A DNA stretch of 64,000 nucleotides from Bacillus sp. ISL-34 (GCF_018613325.1 NZ_JAGGQJ010000001.1:100865-164864), one strand, 5' to 3'; counted from the stretch's first letter, positions 53,104 through 61,359 are shown. Notes: generated by a model not told the origin, from the sequence alone. A program made the numbers and translations.

Positions 53104-53781
53104 TTACTCTAAAGATTTTTTGAATTGTGCAATGTATTCATTCACTGTTTCGATTGCCCGGTTCACATTTTGTTCGATGATGGCATCTACAAGGTTGCAA
53201 TGAATGTTCAAATGAAAGTTCACATCAGAACTCATCTCCACTATCTGATGAATGGATTCATGCAGGGAGTGCTCCATATGTTCGTACAAATCAATCAATA
53301 AATCATTATGTGATGAACCCATAATCGATTTATGCAATTGTATATCGGCTTCTTCGTAAGCCTTGAGATCCTTTGCTTCGGCAGCTTTACTGCATGCTGT
53401 TATATGAAACCGCAATCGTTCTATATCTTCTTGATTACGTCTTGAAGCCGCTAACTGAGCTCCCTCTCTTTCAAGGGCATGACGGACCTCTAACGTTTCT
53501 AATAAACTCGACTGCTGGATCCTTCTTTCAAATGCAGCCCCCAAGGCACTTGATGACCTAACGAATGTCCCCTTTCCTTGTTTCGTTACTAAAAGACCTG
53601 CATAAACGAGTGATCGTACAGCTTCTCTTAATGTATTTCTGCTTACATCGAACTGTTGGATCAAATCCATTTCAGGGGGAATTTGATTTCCAATTTTCCA
53701 TTCACCTGATTCGATTAACGATTCGATTTGGGAAACCACTTGCTCTACAAGTGATAAGCGATTTGTTTTAGATATGGTCAA
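53104..53781 (-). CDS. GntR/FadR-family transcriptional regulator
   Basis: This 225-residue protein has a winged helix (LVEQVVSQIESLIESGEWKI, FDVSRNTLREAVRSLVYAGL, KQGKGTFVRSS) and an FCD ligand-binding domain (RHALEREGAQLAASRR, DIQLHKSIMGSSHNDLLIDL, and the metal-site His in NIHCNLVDAI). An upstream in-frame start at 53817 lacks a ribosome site; GAGGTG six bases before the TTG at 53781 sets the start. It probably regulates its own operon with the MFS gene. Ligand unknown. Confidence 0.87.
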   Translation of the reverse strand: MTISKTNRLSLVEQVVSQIESLIESGEWKIGNQIPPEMDLIQQFDVSRNTLREAVRSLVYAGLLVTKQGKGTFVRSSSALGAAFERRIQQSSLLETLEVRHALEREGAQLAASRRNQEDIERLRFHITACSKAAEAKDLKAYEEADIQLHKSIMGSSHNDLLIDLYEHMEHSLHESIHQIVEMSSDVNFHLNIHCNLVDAIIEQNVNRAIETVNEYIAQFKKSLE

Positions 53782-53904
53782 TATACACACCTCTAATTTG
53801 TAGGATGATTGGGTCATTGGTTATTTTAACATATGTATGTTGAAAATGGAGCAAACGAGTATTTTAAATCCAAATTTGTTTCCCTTTTATTCTTCAGTAA
53901 AAAA

Positions 53905-54042
53905 GTTGCAGTAGATTTCAGAAATCCGCTCCCTTTCCGCCGACTGTCTGCCAAGCCTCCTCACAGCAAGCGGCTGTGGGGTCTCGACTAGCCAGTTATT
54001 CGGCAGGAGTGTCGCAAATTTCTTCAATCCAGTGAGGGTTTC
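53905..54042 (+). repeat. Core dispersed repeat, copy C
   Basis: It shares with copies A and B the stretches GATTTCAGAAATCCGCTCCC, GACTGTCTGCC, TAGCCAGTTATTCGGCAGGA and GTGTCGCAAATTTCTTCAAT. The internal hairpin is CACAGC-AAGCG-GCTGTG, whereas copy A has GGCGC-AA-GCGCC at the same place. The sequence has changed but base-pairing is kept. The tandem array and end segment of copies A and B are missing. Confidence 0.8.
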
Positions 54043-54174
54043 ATCCCAAAAGGCGTAACCCAAGTTTGTTTAAAATCAATCATGGTTAGTGGTGAGACCA
54101 TTTTTATTGATGGAACCGCCAGACTGTAGACAAATTTAAAGAAACGCCAGTTGGCCTATAGTTATTAAAAAACA

Positions 54175-54309
54175 TTCCAGCTGATTGGAACGGAAGGTAC
54201 GATACTCCTGCGGGAAAAGCGAGTGCAAGGGAGACACCGCAGGCGCAAAGGCGCCGAGGAGGCTTCCGGACCGCCCGCGGAAAGCGAGTGCCCTACGTTC
54301 CAATCGACG
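54175..54309 (+). repeat. Second dispersed repeat type with terminal inverted repeats
   Basis: TGATTGGAACG (54182-54192) and CGTTCCAATC (54296-54305) are inverted ends. Between them lie GC-rich blocks CTCCTGCGGGAAAAGCGAG, GGCGCAAAGGCGCC and CCGCCCGCGGAAAGCGAG. Similar 130-bp units are, to my recollection, scattered in many Bacillaceae genomes. It shares the layout GCGC-hairpin plus GAGGAGGCTT with the core repeat in inverted sense. Confidence 0.65.
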
Positions 54310-54332
54310 TTCAAATTGTTCTAGCACTAAAA

Positions 54333-54403
54333 AGACTGTAGGCAAATTCGACTTTCATCGAGTTTGTCTACAGTCTGAACCGACCTTTCAAGGTCGGTTT
54401 TTC
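54333..54403 (+). terminator. CAGACTGTAGAC-type hairpin followed by an intrinsic terminator
   Basis: AGACTGTAGGCAAATTCGA pairs with TCGAGTTTGTCTACAGTCT (54333-54376). Next to it ACCGACCTT-TC-AAGGTCGGT with a T-tract (54379-54403) is a clear terminator. Copy A at 5932-6001 has the same pairing of a terminator palindrome with this hairpin. Confidence 0.65.
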
Positions 54404-54439
54404 TTAATATAAGGTACGAAGCGGGAAAAGCTAACGAGA

Positions 54440-54613
54440 CTATCCGTTCTCATATAAAAAGGGGAGAGGGGGCGGCTGTAGGTATTCGGTTTCTTGTATT
54501 GGCTCAATTTCGCTTAGAAATTCCAAATAACCGGTATATACCTGTGAGGCCATCCCTAAATAGTGCAATTCAGTGTGGATAATTCCCTTCCGTGGTGAAT
54601 GGAGCATAAACAT
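54440..54613 (-). CDS. Hypothetical 57-residue protein downstream of the P450
   Basis: It starts MFMLHSPRKGIIHTELHYLG and ends in a Pro-rich tail (LQPPPLPFLYENG). AAGGAGG lies eight bases before the ATG, which supports translation. It follows the cytochrome P450 by 50 bp on the same strand, so it is probably co-transcribed. I do not recognise the family. Confidence 0.55.
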   Translation of the reverse strand: MFMLHSPRKGIIHTELHYLGMASQVYTGYLEFLSEIEPIQETEYLQPPPLPFLYENG

Positions 54614-54662
54614 TTTTCATCCCTCCTTTCCAAAAGAATTGGCCAGTTTATGAGATCATCCT

Positions 54663-56057
54663 TCAAAAATTGGATGCGCCAGGTTCGAAGGCTTCTGCAT
54701 CTCTTTCTTCTATCACCATGCGCAGTCCACTCTTGGGTCTGAGTGTAAGGGATGGAAGGGGGGTTACTTCATGATGGTCAGGTGCAAGTTTTATCCTATA
54801 TCGTTGGGCAATGCAGGCCAGGACAAACACCGCTTCCATCATGGCAAAATGATTGCCTATACAAATTCGCGGCCCTCCGCCAAATGGAAAGTAAGCGAAC
54901 GCAGGCAGGCTTTTCATAAAGTTATTTTCAAATCGCTCAGGAATAAATGATTCCGGTTGAACAAAATACTCCGAATCATGCTGCATCACATAAGAACTTA
55001 TTAGGATCATATCGCCTTTTTTAAAGAGATATCCTCCTATTACGACGTCCTCCGTCACATCACGGGATAAGATATACAGTGGCGGGTACATGCGAAGTGT
55101 TTCATGAATGATATTTTGAGTGTATGGTAATTTCATGAAGTCTTCAGGCTTGGGTGTCCGGTGACCGATTATGCTATTCACTTCACTGAAAAGCTTGTCT
55201 TGAATTTCTGGATGCTTCGAAATTGCGTACAGTGCCCAGGAAAGAGCATTTGCAGTCGTTTCATGACCGGCAAGGAAAATAGTCATTAATTCATCACGTA
55301 CTTGATGGCTTGTCATAGCTAATCCGTCGTCGGCATCACGGGCGTCCATCAGGATCCCAAGCATGTCTTCATGTTTTACAGTGTCGTTCTTTCGTTTTTC
55401 AATAATGTCGTAAATCACTTTATCAAGTCTTTGTATTGCCTTTTTATATTCACGGTTGATTTTGGTTGGTACCCATAATGGCAAGCGGAAAATCTTTCTC
55501 ATCCTTTTGACTGTAATTTTTAAAGCAGTTTCCAGAGGTTTTCCAACAATTTCATACCCATCCTTGAATTCCATGCTGAACATTGTCTTGCTGATTATCC
55601 CGAGAGTGATGTCCATCATATCCTTCGTTATGATCCGTTCATCATCATGTTGCCAAGTTGATATATAATCCATTGTGGTATCAATCATATCCTTGGCGTA
55701 TTGGCTAATATGATTCTTTTTGAAAGAGGGTTGGATAAGCCTTCTCTGTCGCATATGAAAGTCTTTTTCGCTTGTAAGTAGACCTTCACCGATAAGCGGT
55801 TTTAAAATAATGAAGTCCTTGGATTTGATGAAGGATTTTTGTTTAGTTACGAGTATTTGTTTTATTAAATCAGGATTTAAAACGTGATAAACATTTTGGA
55901 ATGGGCCTAAACGGAATTTAGCGACTTCTCCATATTCCTTGGCCAATCGGGTAAGAAAGCCAATGGGATCTGCTTGAAACTCCTTTGTATGACCGGAAAT
56001 CAGCCTTCCTTTTGGAACCTTTGGAGAAGTCCGGAAGACATCATCAGCGTGTCTCAA
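54663..56057 (-). CDS. Cytochrome P450
   Basis: This 464-residue haem monooxygenase shows the I-helix oxygen motif AGHETTANAL near residue 258, the K-helix ExxR in HETLRMYPPLYILSRDV, and the haem-cysteine loop FPFGGGPRICIGNHFAMMEA near 405. Its length and soluble N-terminus fit bacterial P450s related to CYP4/CYP102-like fatty-acid hydroxylases; no reductase is fused or adjacent. The frame is open to 56099 without a ribosome site, while AAAGGGG precedes the TTG at 56057. Electron donors must be encoded elsewhere. Confidence 0.9.
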   Translation of the reverse strand: MRHADDVFRTSPKVPKGRLISGHTKEFQADPIGFLTRLAKEYGEVAKFRLGPFQNVYHVLNPDLIKQILVTKQKSFIKSKDFIILKPLIGEGLLTSEKDFHMRQRRLIQPSFKKNHISQYAKDMIDTTMDYISTWQHDDERIITKDMMDITLGIISKTMFSMEFKDGYEIVGKPLETALKITVKRMRKIFRLPLWVPTKINREYKKAIQRLDKVIYDIIEKRKNDTVKHEDMLGILMDARDADDGLAMTSHQVRDELMTIFLAGHETTANALSWALYAISKHPEIQDKLFSEVNSIIGHRTPKPEDFMKLPYTQNIIHETLRMYPPLYILSRDVTEDVVIGGYLFKKGDMILISSYVMQHDSEYFVQPESFIPERFENNFMKSLPAFAYFPFGGGPRICIGNHFAMMEAVFVLACIAQRYRIKLAPDHHEVTPLPSLTLRPKSGLRMVIEERDAEAFEPGASNF

Positions 56058-56177
56058 TGTGGTTTTTCCCCTTTCTTTAAAATAATTACATGTAATCATT
56101 CTATGAGGATAAGCTAAATCGGTTTGGACAAGTCGTTAAAGAAAGGGCGGATAATTCTATGGAAGAAATAAAGCTAC

Positions 56178-56213
56178 AAAAAAAACTCTGGCTGAATAGA
56201 GCCAGAGTTTTTT
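56178..56213 (-). terminator. Bidirectional terminator of the small gene at 56234
   Basis: AAAAAACTCTGGC and GCCAGAGTTTTTT pair perfectly around an eight-base loop. Confidence 0.8.
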
Positions 56214-56233
56214 CATGAAAGCTGATGTGTGAT

Positions 56234-56374
56234 TTAACTTCTTTCTTCATCGTCCCCATGTTGGAAACGATCATTTTTTTCATTAATGGGCCCGCCAAAT
56301 TGTGCATTGATTTCCTTAACCACTTGATCTAAAAATTCATCGGATAGAATTGGATTATTAGTTTTTTTATGCAT
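56234..56374 (-). CDS. Small hypothetical protein (46 residues)
   Basis: It starts MHKKTNNPILSDEFLDQVVK and ends HGDDEERS. It is hydrophilic and acidic at the end. GAAAGGA lies about seven bases before the ATG and a strong terminator follows, so it looks like a complete one-gene unit. Family unknown to me. Confidence 0.55.
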   Translation of the reverse strand: MHKKTNNPILSDEFLDQVVKEINAQFGGPINEKNDRFQHGDDEERS

Positions 56375-56433
56375 GTACAATCCTTTCTGGTTATCGTTGT
56401 TTGGATCAATAATGAAGGATACGTTATCAACAT

Positions 56434-56575
56434 AACCTCACTTTTAATAAATTATTCATTCTCTGTCCAACATTTTCACTTGCATTTACATTTCACGGAA
56501 GCATTTATAATAAACAGTTTATATTTGCTTAGAGATTATGGTAAGTGGAAATGTTACAACCAAAGGGGTGAATCC
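56434..56575 (+). repeat. Truncated copy of the kimA leader (c-di-AMP riboswitch 5' region)
   Basis: It aligns with 61061-61223, the sequence upstream of and entering the c-di-AMP riboswitch. Shared blocks are AACCTCACTT, CATTTCACGG, AAACAGTTT versus TCAACAGTTT, ATATTT and CCAAAGGGGTGAATCC versus TCCAAGGGGTGAATCC. The conserved GCGGGGGACCC segment and everything after GGTGAATCC are missing, so it cannot fold as a riboswitch. No plus-strand gene follows; galU is convergent. Confidence 0.6.
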
Positions 56576-56629
56576 GATGTGCAAATAGCCCAATCACCTC
56601 TAGGTAATTGGGCGTGGATTATATTAACT

Positions 56630-57493
56630 TCATTGAGGGAACAGTTGCTTTAAATATGTTTGTAGCTGATCACGAAGTTCTGGTCGTTTCATGGCGAAAT
56701 CTAATGAAGCTTGGAGGAAGCCGAATTTATCTCCGACGTCATATCGATTTCCCTCTATGATATACGAGTATAATGGTTCCTTTTCTAACAAAAGGTCTAA
56801 AGCTTCGGTAAGCTGGATCTCCCCCTTCCGATCGGGCTGTACGGTTTCAAGGATTTCAAAAATTACAGGTGATAAAATATATCGGCCAATAATCGCCTGT
56901 GTTGATGGTGCATCCTCCACTTTTGGCTTTTCCACTAAGTTTCTTACCAGAAATAAATCCTCATATCGTTCTTGCGAATTTACGATCCCGTACTTGGAGA
57001 CATCGGCTGGTGACACTTCCTTACATCCGATAATGCTCGCTCGAACCTTGTTATAACGTTCCATTAACTGCTTCAAAGCCGGAACCTGGCTATCCACGAT
57101 ATCATCACCTAACAGGACGGCAAAAGGTTCGTCTCCGATAAAGGTTTTGGCACATAAAACTGCATGCCCCAGACCTAAAGGTTCCTTTTGTCTTACATAG
57201 TGGATATCCACCATGTTGGATATGTTCTCCACGATCTTAAGCAAATCATGTTGACCTTTCATTTGCAGAAGCATTTCCAGTTCAATGGATTTATCGAAAT
57301 GATCTTCGATGGCACGTTTGTTTTTACCCGTAACGATGATAATATCTGTAATCCCTGATTGAACCGCTTCCTCGATAATATATTGAATGGTCGGCTTATC
57401 GACAATCGGCAGCATTTCCTTTGGTTGAGCTTTCGTAGCAGGTAAAAACCGGGTTCCTAAACCGGCTGCTGGAATCACCGCTTTCTTTATCAT
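56630..57493 (-). CDS. galU: UTP-glucose-1-phosphate uridylyltransferase
   Basis: This 287-residue nucleotidyltransferase makes UDP-glucose for teichoic-acid and glycolipid glycosylation. The signature is KAVIPAAGLGTRFLPATKAQ at residues 4-23, with the catalytic lysine in PKEMLPIVDKP, PLGLGHAVLCA and LLGDDIV. It is divergent from a three-gene sugar-transfer set. The equivalent in B. subtilis is gtaB; several paralogues are common. Confidence 0.94.
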   Translation of the reverse strand: MIKKAVIPAAGLGTRFLPATKAQPKEMLPIVDKPTIQYIIEEAVQSGITDIIIVTGKNKRAIEDHFDKSIELEMLLQMKGQHDLLKIVENISNMVDIHYVRQKEPLGLGHAVLCAKTFIGDEPFAVLLGDDIVDSQVPALKQLMERYNKVRASIIGCKEVSPADVSKYGIVNSQERYEDLFLVRNLVEKPKVEDAPSTQAIIGRYILSPVIFEILETVQPDRKGEIQLTEALDLLLEKEPLYSYIIEGNRYDVGDKFGFLQASLDFAMKRPELRDQLQTYLKQLFPQ

Positions 57494-57664
57494 AGCCCAG
57501 CCCCTTTTTAAGGTTCTTTTATATGCTTTTTGTTCTACCCTTCATTTTATGTGGCCATTGGTTGACCTATATCAAAAAAGGTGAAAATAAATCCCTGAAA
57601 AAGAATAGATTTACCTTTGAAGCAAATATTATGGATATATGAATTTGGTCAAGAGGTGTATATT

Positions 57665-59335
57665 TTGCCAATTGAAAATCAAGAGAGAAAACAAATCCTT
57701 TTTGCCCTACTCGTCATTGTTTTATATCTTTCTCCTTTATTCATCCTTGGAGAAAATGCGCATATTCGCGTGCATGATAATTTGGATTCCAACCTTGCCT
57801 GGTATAAAGTCCTTTCAGAAAGCGGTGAGTTATTCGGTGCGATAGACGCCAAAATTCCCCAGATTATGAATGGGCTGCCTCGAAATGCTTTTGGCAGTGA
57901 GTTCAGTATTATCGTATGGCTTCATTCACTTTTTCCAACATTGTTTGCATATGCAATAAGCCAGGCATTAACAAGATTTATTGCATTCTTTGGTATGTAT
58001 ATCTTATTAAAGAAACATTTGGTTACAGGAAGCCAATCAAGTTGGATCAGGGTTGGAACATCCTTGGCCTTTGCCCTTACCCCATTTTGGCCATCGGGAA
58101 TGCTCAGTACACTTGGGATGCCGCTGGCACTTTGGGCTTTTTTGAATATTCGCAGCAAGGACCATTCGTGGAAGAATTTTTTGGTTCTTACACTTTTACC
58201 GCTTTATTCAAGCATCGTGCTTGGCTTTTTCTTTTTCCTTGTTGCAATGGGCTTTCTTTGGCTAACGGATTTGATCAGGAGAAAAGGGTGGAATATAACG
58301 TTTCTTCTTTCAATCGTGTATATGACCGTCATTTTTGGTTTGGTGGAGTATCGTTTGGTCGCTTCATTCATTTTTGATTCTGAGCCAAACAGCAGAGATG
58401 AATATTTTCACGCAAGGCTGCCGCTCGATTGGGTCATCAAGCTTACTTTCAAAAATTTCGTTCTTGGACATACGCATGTCATGACTGTACATGCGCTTAT
58501 CATTCTGCCGATTACAGTCTTTGCCCTTTATATCATTCTGACCAAAAAACTGTGGAGACAGGAAAAGGTATATGTATTTTTATTCGGCTTGAATTTTATA
58601 CTTTCAGCATGGTACGCATTTTGGTTTTATAAAGGCTGGCTTCCTTTGACGGAAAGGTTTCACACCCTGGATACCTTTAATTTTGCCAGATTTCACTTTT
58701 TGAGGCCGATGGTGATTTACCTGGGCTTTGCCCTCGCGATAAAAATTATCTGGGAAAACAGCGATTATGCTAAGAAAACCCTTTCTATTTTCATCGCCAT
58801 TCAAATCATGATCTTAATCGGTTTCAATGAAGAAATCACTTACAATAAAAAACCATCTTTTAAAGAGTTCTATTCAGAAAGCCTTTTTCAGGAGATAAAA
58901 GATCATATTGACCTTCCACAAGAAGAATATCGTGTTGCTAGCATTGGGCTGCATCCCGCAATCGCACAGTTTAATGGATTTTACACGCTCGATAGCTATA
59001 ACAATTTCTATCCGCTTTCTTACAAACATCAATTTCGTCAAATAATTGAAAACGAATTGGCTAAGAATAAAAACATCAGAATCTACTTTGATGAATGGGG
59101 AGGACGTTGTTACCTATTTACCGATGAGCTTGGGAAGCATTATATGTTCAAGAAAGGTTCGAAGAAAGAACTGGAAAATTTGGACCTTAATATGAATGCG
59201 TTTAAAGGATTAGGTGGCAAGTATATATTTTCTGCCATCCCAATCAACAACGCGAAGGAAAACGGATTGGTACTAGATGGGATTTTCAAAAAGAAAGGCA
59301 GCGTATGGAAAATTTATTTATACAGAGTCATGTGA
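57665..59335 (+). CDS. Multi-spanning GT-C-like membrane protein (YkoS-like)
   Basis: This 556-residue protein, about the length of B. subtilis YkoS, has roughly 11 membrane helices in the first 390 residues. The first extracytoplasmic loop is ENAHIRVHDNLDSNLAWYKV, with acidic residues like the catalytic loop of GT-C glycosyltransferases. An extracytoplasmic C-terminal domain of about 165 residues follows (YFDEWGGRCYLF). It likely transfers a sugar from a lipid carrier to a surface polymer. AGAGGTG six bases before the TTG at 57665 sets the start, although the frame opens at 57617. It is followed by GT2 and GtrA genes. Confidence 0.75.
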   Translation: MPIENQERKQILFALLVIVLYLSPLFILGENAHIRVHDNLDSNLAWYKVLSESGELFGAIDAKIPQIMNGLPRNAFGSEFSIIVWLHSLFPTLFAYAISQALTRFIAFFGMYILLKKHLVTGSQSSWIRVGTSLAFALTPFWPSGMLSTLGMPLALWAFLNIRSKDHSWKNFLVLTLLPLYSSIVLGFFFFLVAMGFLWLTDLIRRKGWNITFLLSIVYMTVIFGLVEYRLVASFIFDSEPNSRDEYFHARLPLDWVIKLTFKNFVLGHTHVMTVHALIILPITVFALYIILTKKLWRQEKVYVFLFGLNFILSAWYAFWFYKGWLPLTERFHTLDTFNFARFHFLRPMVIYLGFALAIKIIWENSDYAKKTLSIFIAIQIMILIGFNEEITYNKKPSFKEFYSESLFQEIKDHIDLPQEEYRVASIGLHPAIAQFNGFYTLDSYNNFYPLSYKHQFRQIIENELAKNKNIRIYFDEWGGRCYLFTDELGKHYMFKKGSKKELENLDLNMNAFKGLGGKYIFSAIPINNAKENGLVLDGIFKKKGSVWKIYLYRVM

Positions 59336-59350
59336 AAAGGGGGGAATAGA

Positions 59351-60373
59351 ATGAATTCACCGATAGTAACGATTGTTGTACCTTGTTATAACGAAGAAAG
59401 CGTTTTGCAGGATACTATTTCCCAGCTTTGTGGATTGATGAGGGGGTTAGTCGAAGAAAACGTTGTTTCTGGTCAAAGTAAAATTCTGTTGGTTGATGAT
59501 GGAAGCCAAGATCAAACTTGGAAGATCATTTATAAAGAAACGATTAATAATGAACTGGTTCGCGGGCTAAAGCTTTCCCGGAATGCAGGACATCAAAATG
59601 CACTCCTGGCAGGATTGTTTACAGCCAAGGAAGCCTCCGATTGTGTGATTTCCATTGATGCAGATTTACAGGATGATATTCAAGTCATCCCTGAATTCAT
59701 TCGGAAATTCAATGAAGGCTGTGAAATTGTATATGGTGTCCGCCAGAAAAGGGACCTTGATTCATTTTTTAAACGAAAATCTGCAACTGGTTTTTATAAA
59801 TTGATGAACAAGATGGGGGTTAACCTTGTCTATAATCATGCCGATTTCCGGCTAATGAGCAAAAGGGCGATCACGGAGTTGGAACGATTTGATGAAACGA
59901 ATCTTTTTTTACGGGGAATCGTCCCGCTCATTGGGTTTAAGACGGACTCTGTTTATTATGACCGAAAAGAAAGATTGGCTGGGGAAACGAAATATCCATT
60001 TAAGAAGATGGTTGCTTTTGCGCTTGATGGCATCACTTCCTTTTCAGTTACACCGATCCGGCTTGTATTATGGCTAGGATGTCTTTCCTTTTTCATTAGC
60101 TTACTCTTTGGTTCTTACTTTTTATGGTTAAAGTTTTATGGGCAGACCGAAACTGGCTGGACCTCTTTAATCACCTCCATATGGTTGATCGGCGGACTAC
60201 AGTTGATTGCTGTCGGCTTGATTGGGGAATATATCGGTAAAATCTATAATGAATCCAAACGCCGGCCTAAATATATTGTAGATCTGGATCTATTTAATCC
60301 GCTCGATTTAAAAAAACGGGAGCAACTAGACAATGAACGGAACAGTATTGAAAAACTATCTAAAACACACTAA
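59351..60373 (+). CDS. GT2 polyprenyl-phosphate glycosyltransferase (YkoT/CsbB-like)
   Basis: This 340-residue enzyme has a cytosolic GT-A domain (TIVVPCYNEESVLQDTISQL, LLVDDGSQDQTW, catalytic DXD in ISIDADLQDDIQVI) and two C-terminal membrane helices. Such GtrB/CsbB proteins load a sugar from a nucleotide donor onto undecaprenyl phosphate. GGGGGGAA precedes the ATG, 15 bp after the YkoS-like gene. The next gene overlaps it by 41 bp. Confidence 0.9.
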   Translation: MNSPIVTIVVPCYNEESVLQDTISQLCGLMRGLVEENVVSGQSKILLVDDGSQDQTWKIIYKETINNELVRGLKLSRNAGHQNALLAGLFTAKEASDCVISIDADLQDDIQVIPEFIRKFNEGCEIVYGVRQKRDLDSFFKRKSATGFYKLMNKMGVNLVYNHADFRLMSKRAITELERFDETNLFLRGIVPLIGFKTDSVYYDRKERLAGETKYPFKKMVAFALDGITSFSVTPIRLVLWLGCLSFFISLLFGSYFLWLKFYGQTETGWTSLITSIWLIGGLQLIAVGLIGEYIGKIYNESKRRPKYIVDLDLFNPLDLKKREQLDNERNSIEKLSKTH

Positions 60374-60788
60374 CTCCTTTATCCGCTTTTTATTGGTTGG
60401 AATAGTCAATACAGCGGTTGGACTTTCCATCATGCTTTTTCTTATGAATGTTATTGAATTATCTTACTGGGTCTCCACCTTTTTCGGCAATGGTACGGGA
60501 GCTGTAACGAGTTTTCTTTTGAACAGGACTTTTACCTTTAAAAGCGATATAGAATGGCGGCGAGGAGTTGCCCGTTTCTTTTGCGTCATCCTGATTTGCT
60601 ATTCCGCCGCTTATTCTATAGGCCAAGCTATTGCAGAATCACTGGAAGGATCCGTTCATTTATCCATACAACAAAATTTGGCTGTTCTGATAGGAACAAT
60701 CTTTTATACAGTGCTTAACTATATTGGCCAGAAATACTTTGTCTTTAAAAAAAGCAATTTGAGACCAATTCAAGAAGGAAGGAACTAA
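60333..60788 (+). CDS. GtrA-family membrane protein (lipid-linked sugar flippase)
   Basis: This 151-residue protein has four hydrophobic helices and GtrA/GtcA features: FIRFLLVGIVNTAVGLSIML, FLLNRTFTFKS near residue 62 and NYIGQKYFVFK at the C-terminus. Family members are thought to flip undecaprenyl-phosphate-sugar across the membrane. Its start lies inside the glycosyltransferase gene, so expression is coupled. With the two preceding genes it forms a three-component glycosylation system. Confidence 0.88.
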   Translation: MNGTVLKNYLKHTNSFIRFLLVGIVNTAVGLSIMLFLMNVIELSYWVSTFFGNGTGAVTSFLLNRTFTFKSDIEWRRGVARFFCVILICYSAAYSIGQAIAESLEGSVHLSIQQNLAVLIGTIFYTVLNYIGQKYFVFKKSNLRPIQEGRN

Positions 60789-60810
60789 TTAGGGTGGATA
60801 AGTGGAGTAG

Positions 60811-60888
60811 TGCCCCAACTGGACGGGAATTAAAGCGAAATTTGATTTTCAATGCAAGTTTACCCTTTTAATGACGTCCGAGCTGGGG
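60811..60888 (+). other. Long inverted repeat after the glycosylation operon
   Basis: GCCCCAACTGGACG and CGTCCGAGCTGGGGC pair (small mismatches) across a 50-base AT-rich loop. It lacks a T-tract and may be a processed terminator or an RNA-stability element. Confidence 0.45.
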
Positions 60889-61157
60889 CAAATCTGTTAA
60901 TTTAGTCCTTCGCATCTCCATGTGGCTGATCATTTTACCTTTTCGGACCACCTTCTGTTCATTGACTCCTTGATTATTTTCTTTATAACATTTACTTACC
61001 TCCTTTCCTACCTTCAAATCATGTCATTGCATGACTTATGTTATATACGTCAAAAAACAAAACCTCACTTACAAAGAATTTTTCTATTTTCGAGCAAAAT
61101 ATTCATTTACTTTTCCATTTCACGGGAGTATGATAATCAACAGTTTCATATTTCTAA

Positions 61158-61305
61158 ATCGCTTAAACCATATGGTGCGGGGGACCCGTTATTGGGATTG
61201 TTTACAATCCAAGGGGTGAATCCTTTCAAGGTAGGGCTACTCTTAGGTCCGAATCCGACAGCTAACCTCGTAAGCGTTATATGAGAAGGAAGGTGGAGCT
61301 TGTTA
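61158..61305 (+). ncRNA. c-di-AMP riboswitch (ydaO-yuaA leader)
   Basis: Conserved blocks appear in order: CGCTTAAACC, GGTGCGGGGGACCCG, CCAAGGGGTGAATCC, TAGGGCTACTCTTAGG, TCCGAATCCGACAGC, TAACCTCGTAAGCG and GAGAAGGAAGGTGGAGC. This class binds c-di-AMP and turns off potassium-importer and cell-wall genes. A terminator at 61319 and kimA downstream complete the circuit. Confidence 0.95.
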
Positions 61306-61318
61306 GACAAAAAAATTG

Positions 61319-61359
61319 ATGTCTACAGGTCTATTTAGCTATGACTTGTAGGCATTTTT
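61319..61359 (+). terminator. Riboswitch-controlled terminator before kimA
   Basis: ATGTCTACAGGTC and GACTTGTAGGCAT pair with G-T wobbles around an 11-base loop, followed by TTTTTG. It would form when c-di-AMP is bound. Confidence 0.8.

Larger units (their letters stand above)
53818..54439 (+). other. Gene-free repeat cluster
   Basis: About 620 bp between the GntR gene and a small gene contain only repeats: core repeat copy C, a second repeat type with terminal inverted repeats, two CAGACTGTAGAC-type sequences and one terminator. Open frames across it are spurious. Confidence 0.65.

Noticed and set aside
51863..53781. Resistance or defence island around the MFS/GntR pair
   Set aside because: Both are ordinary chromosomal families; no nuclease, methylase or other defence genes accompany them.
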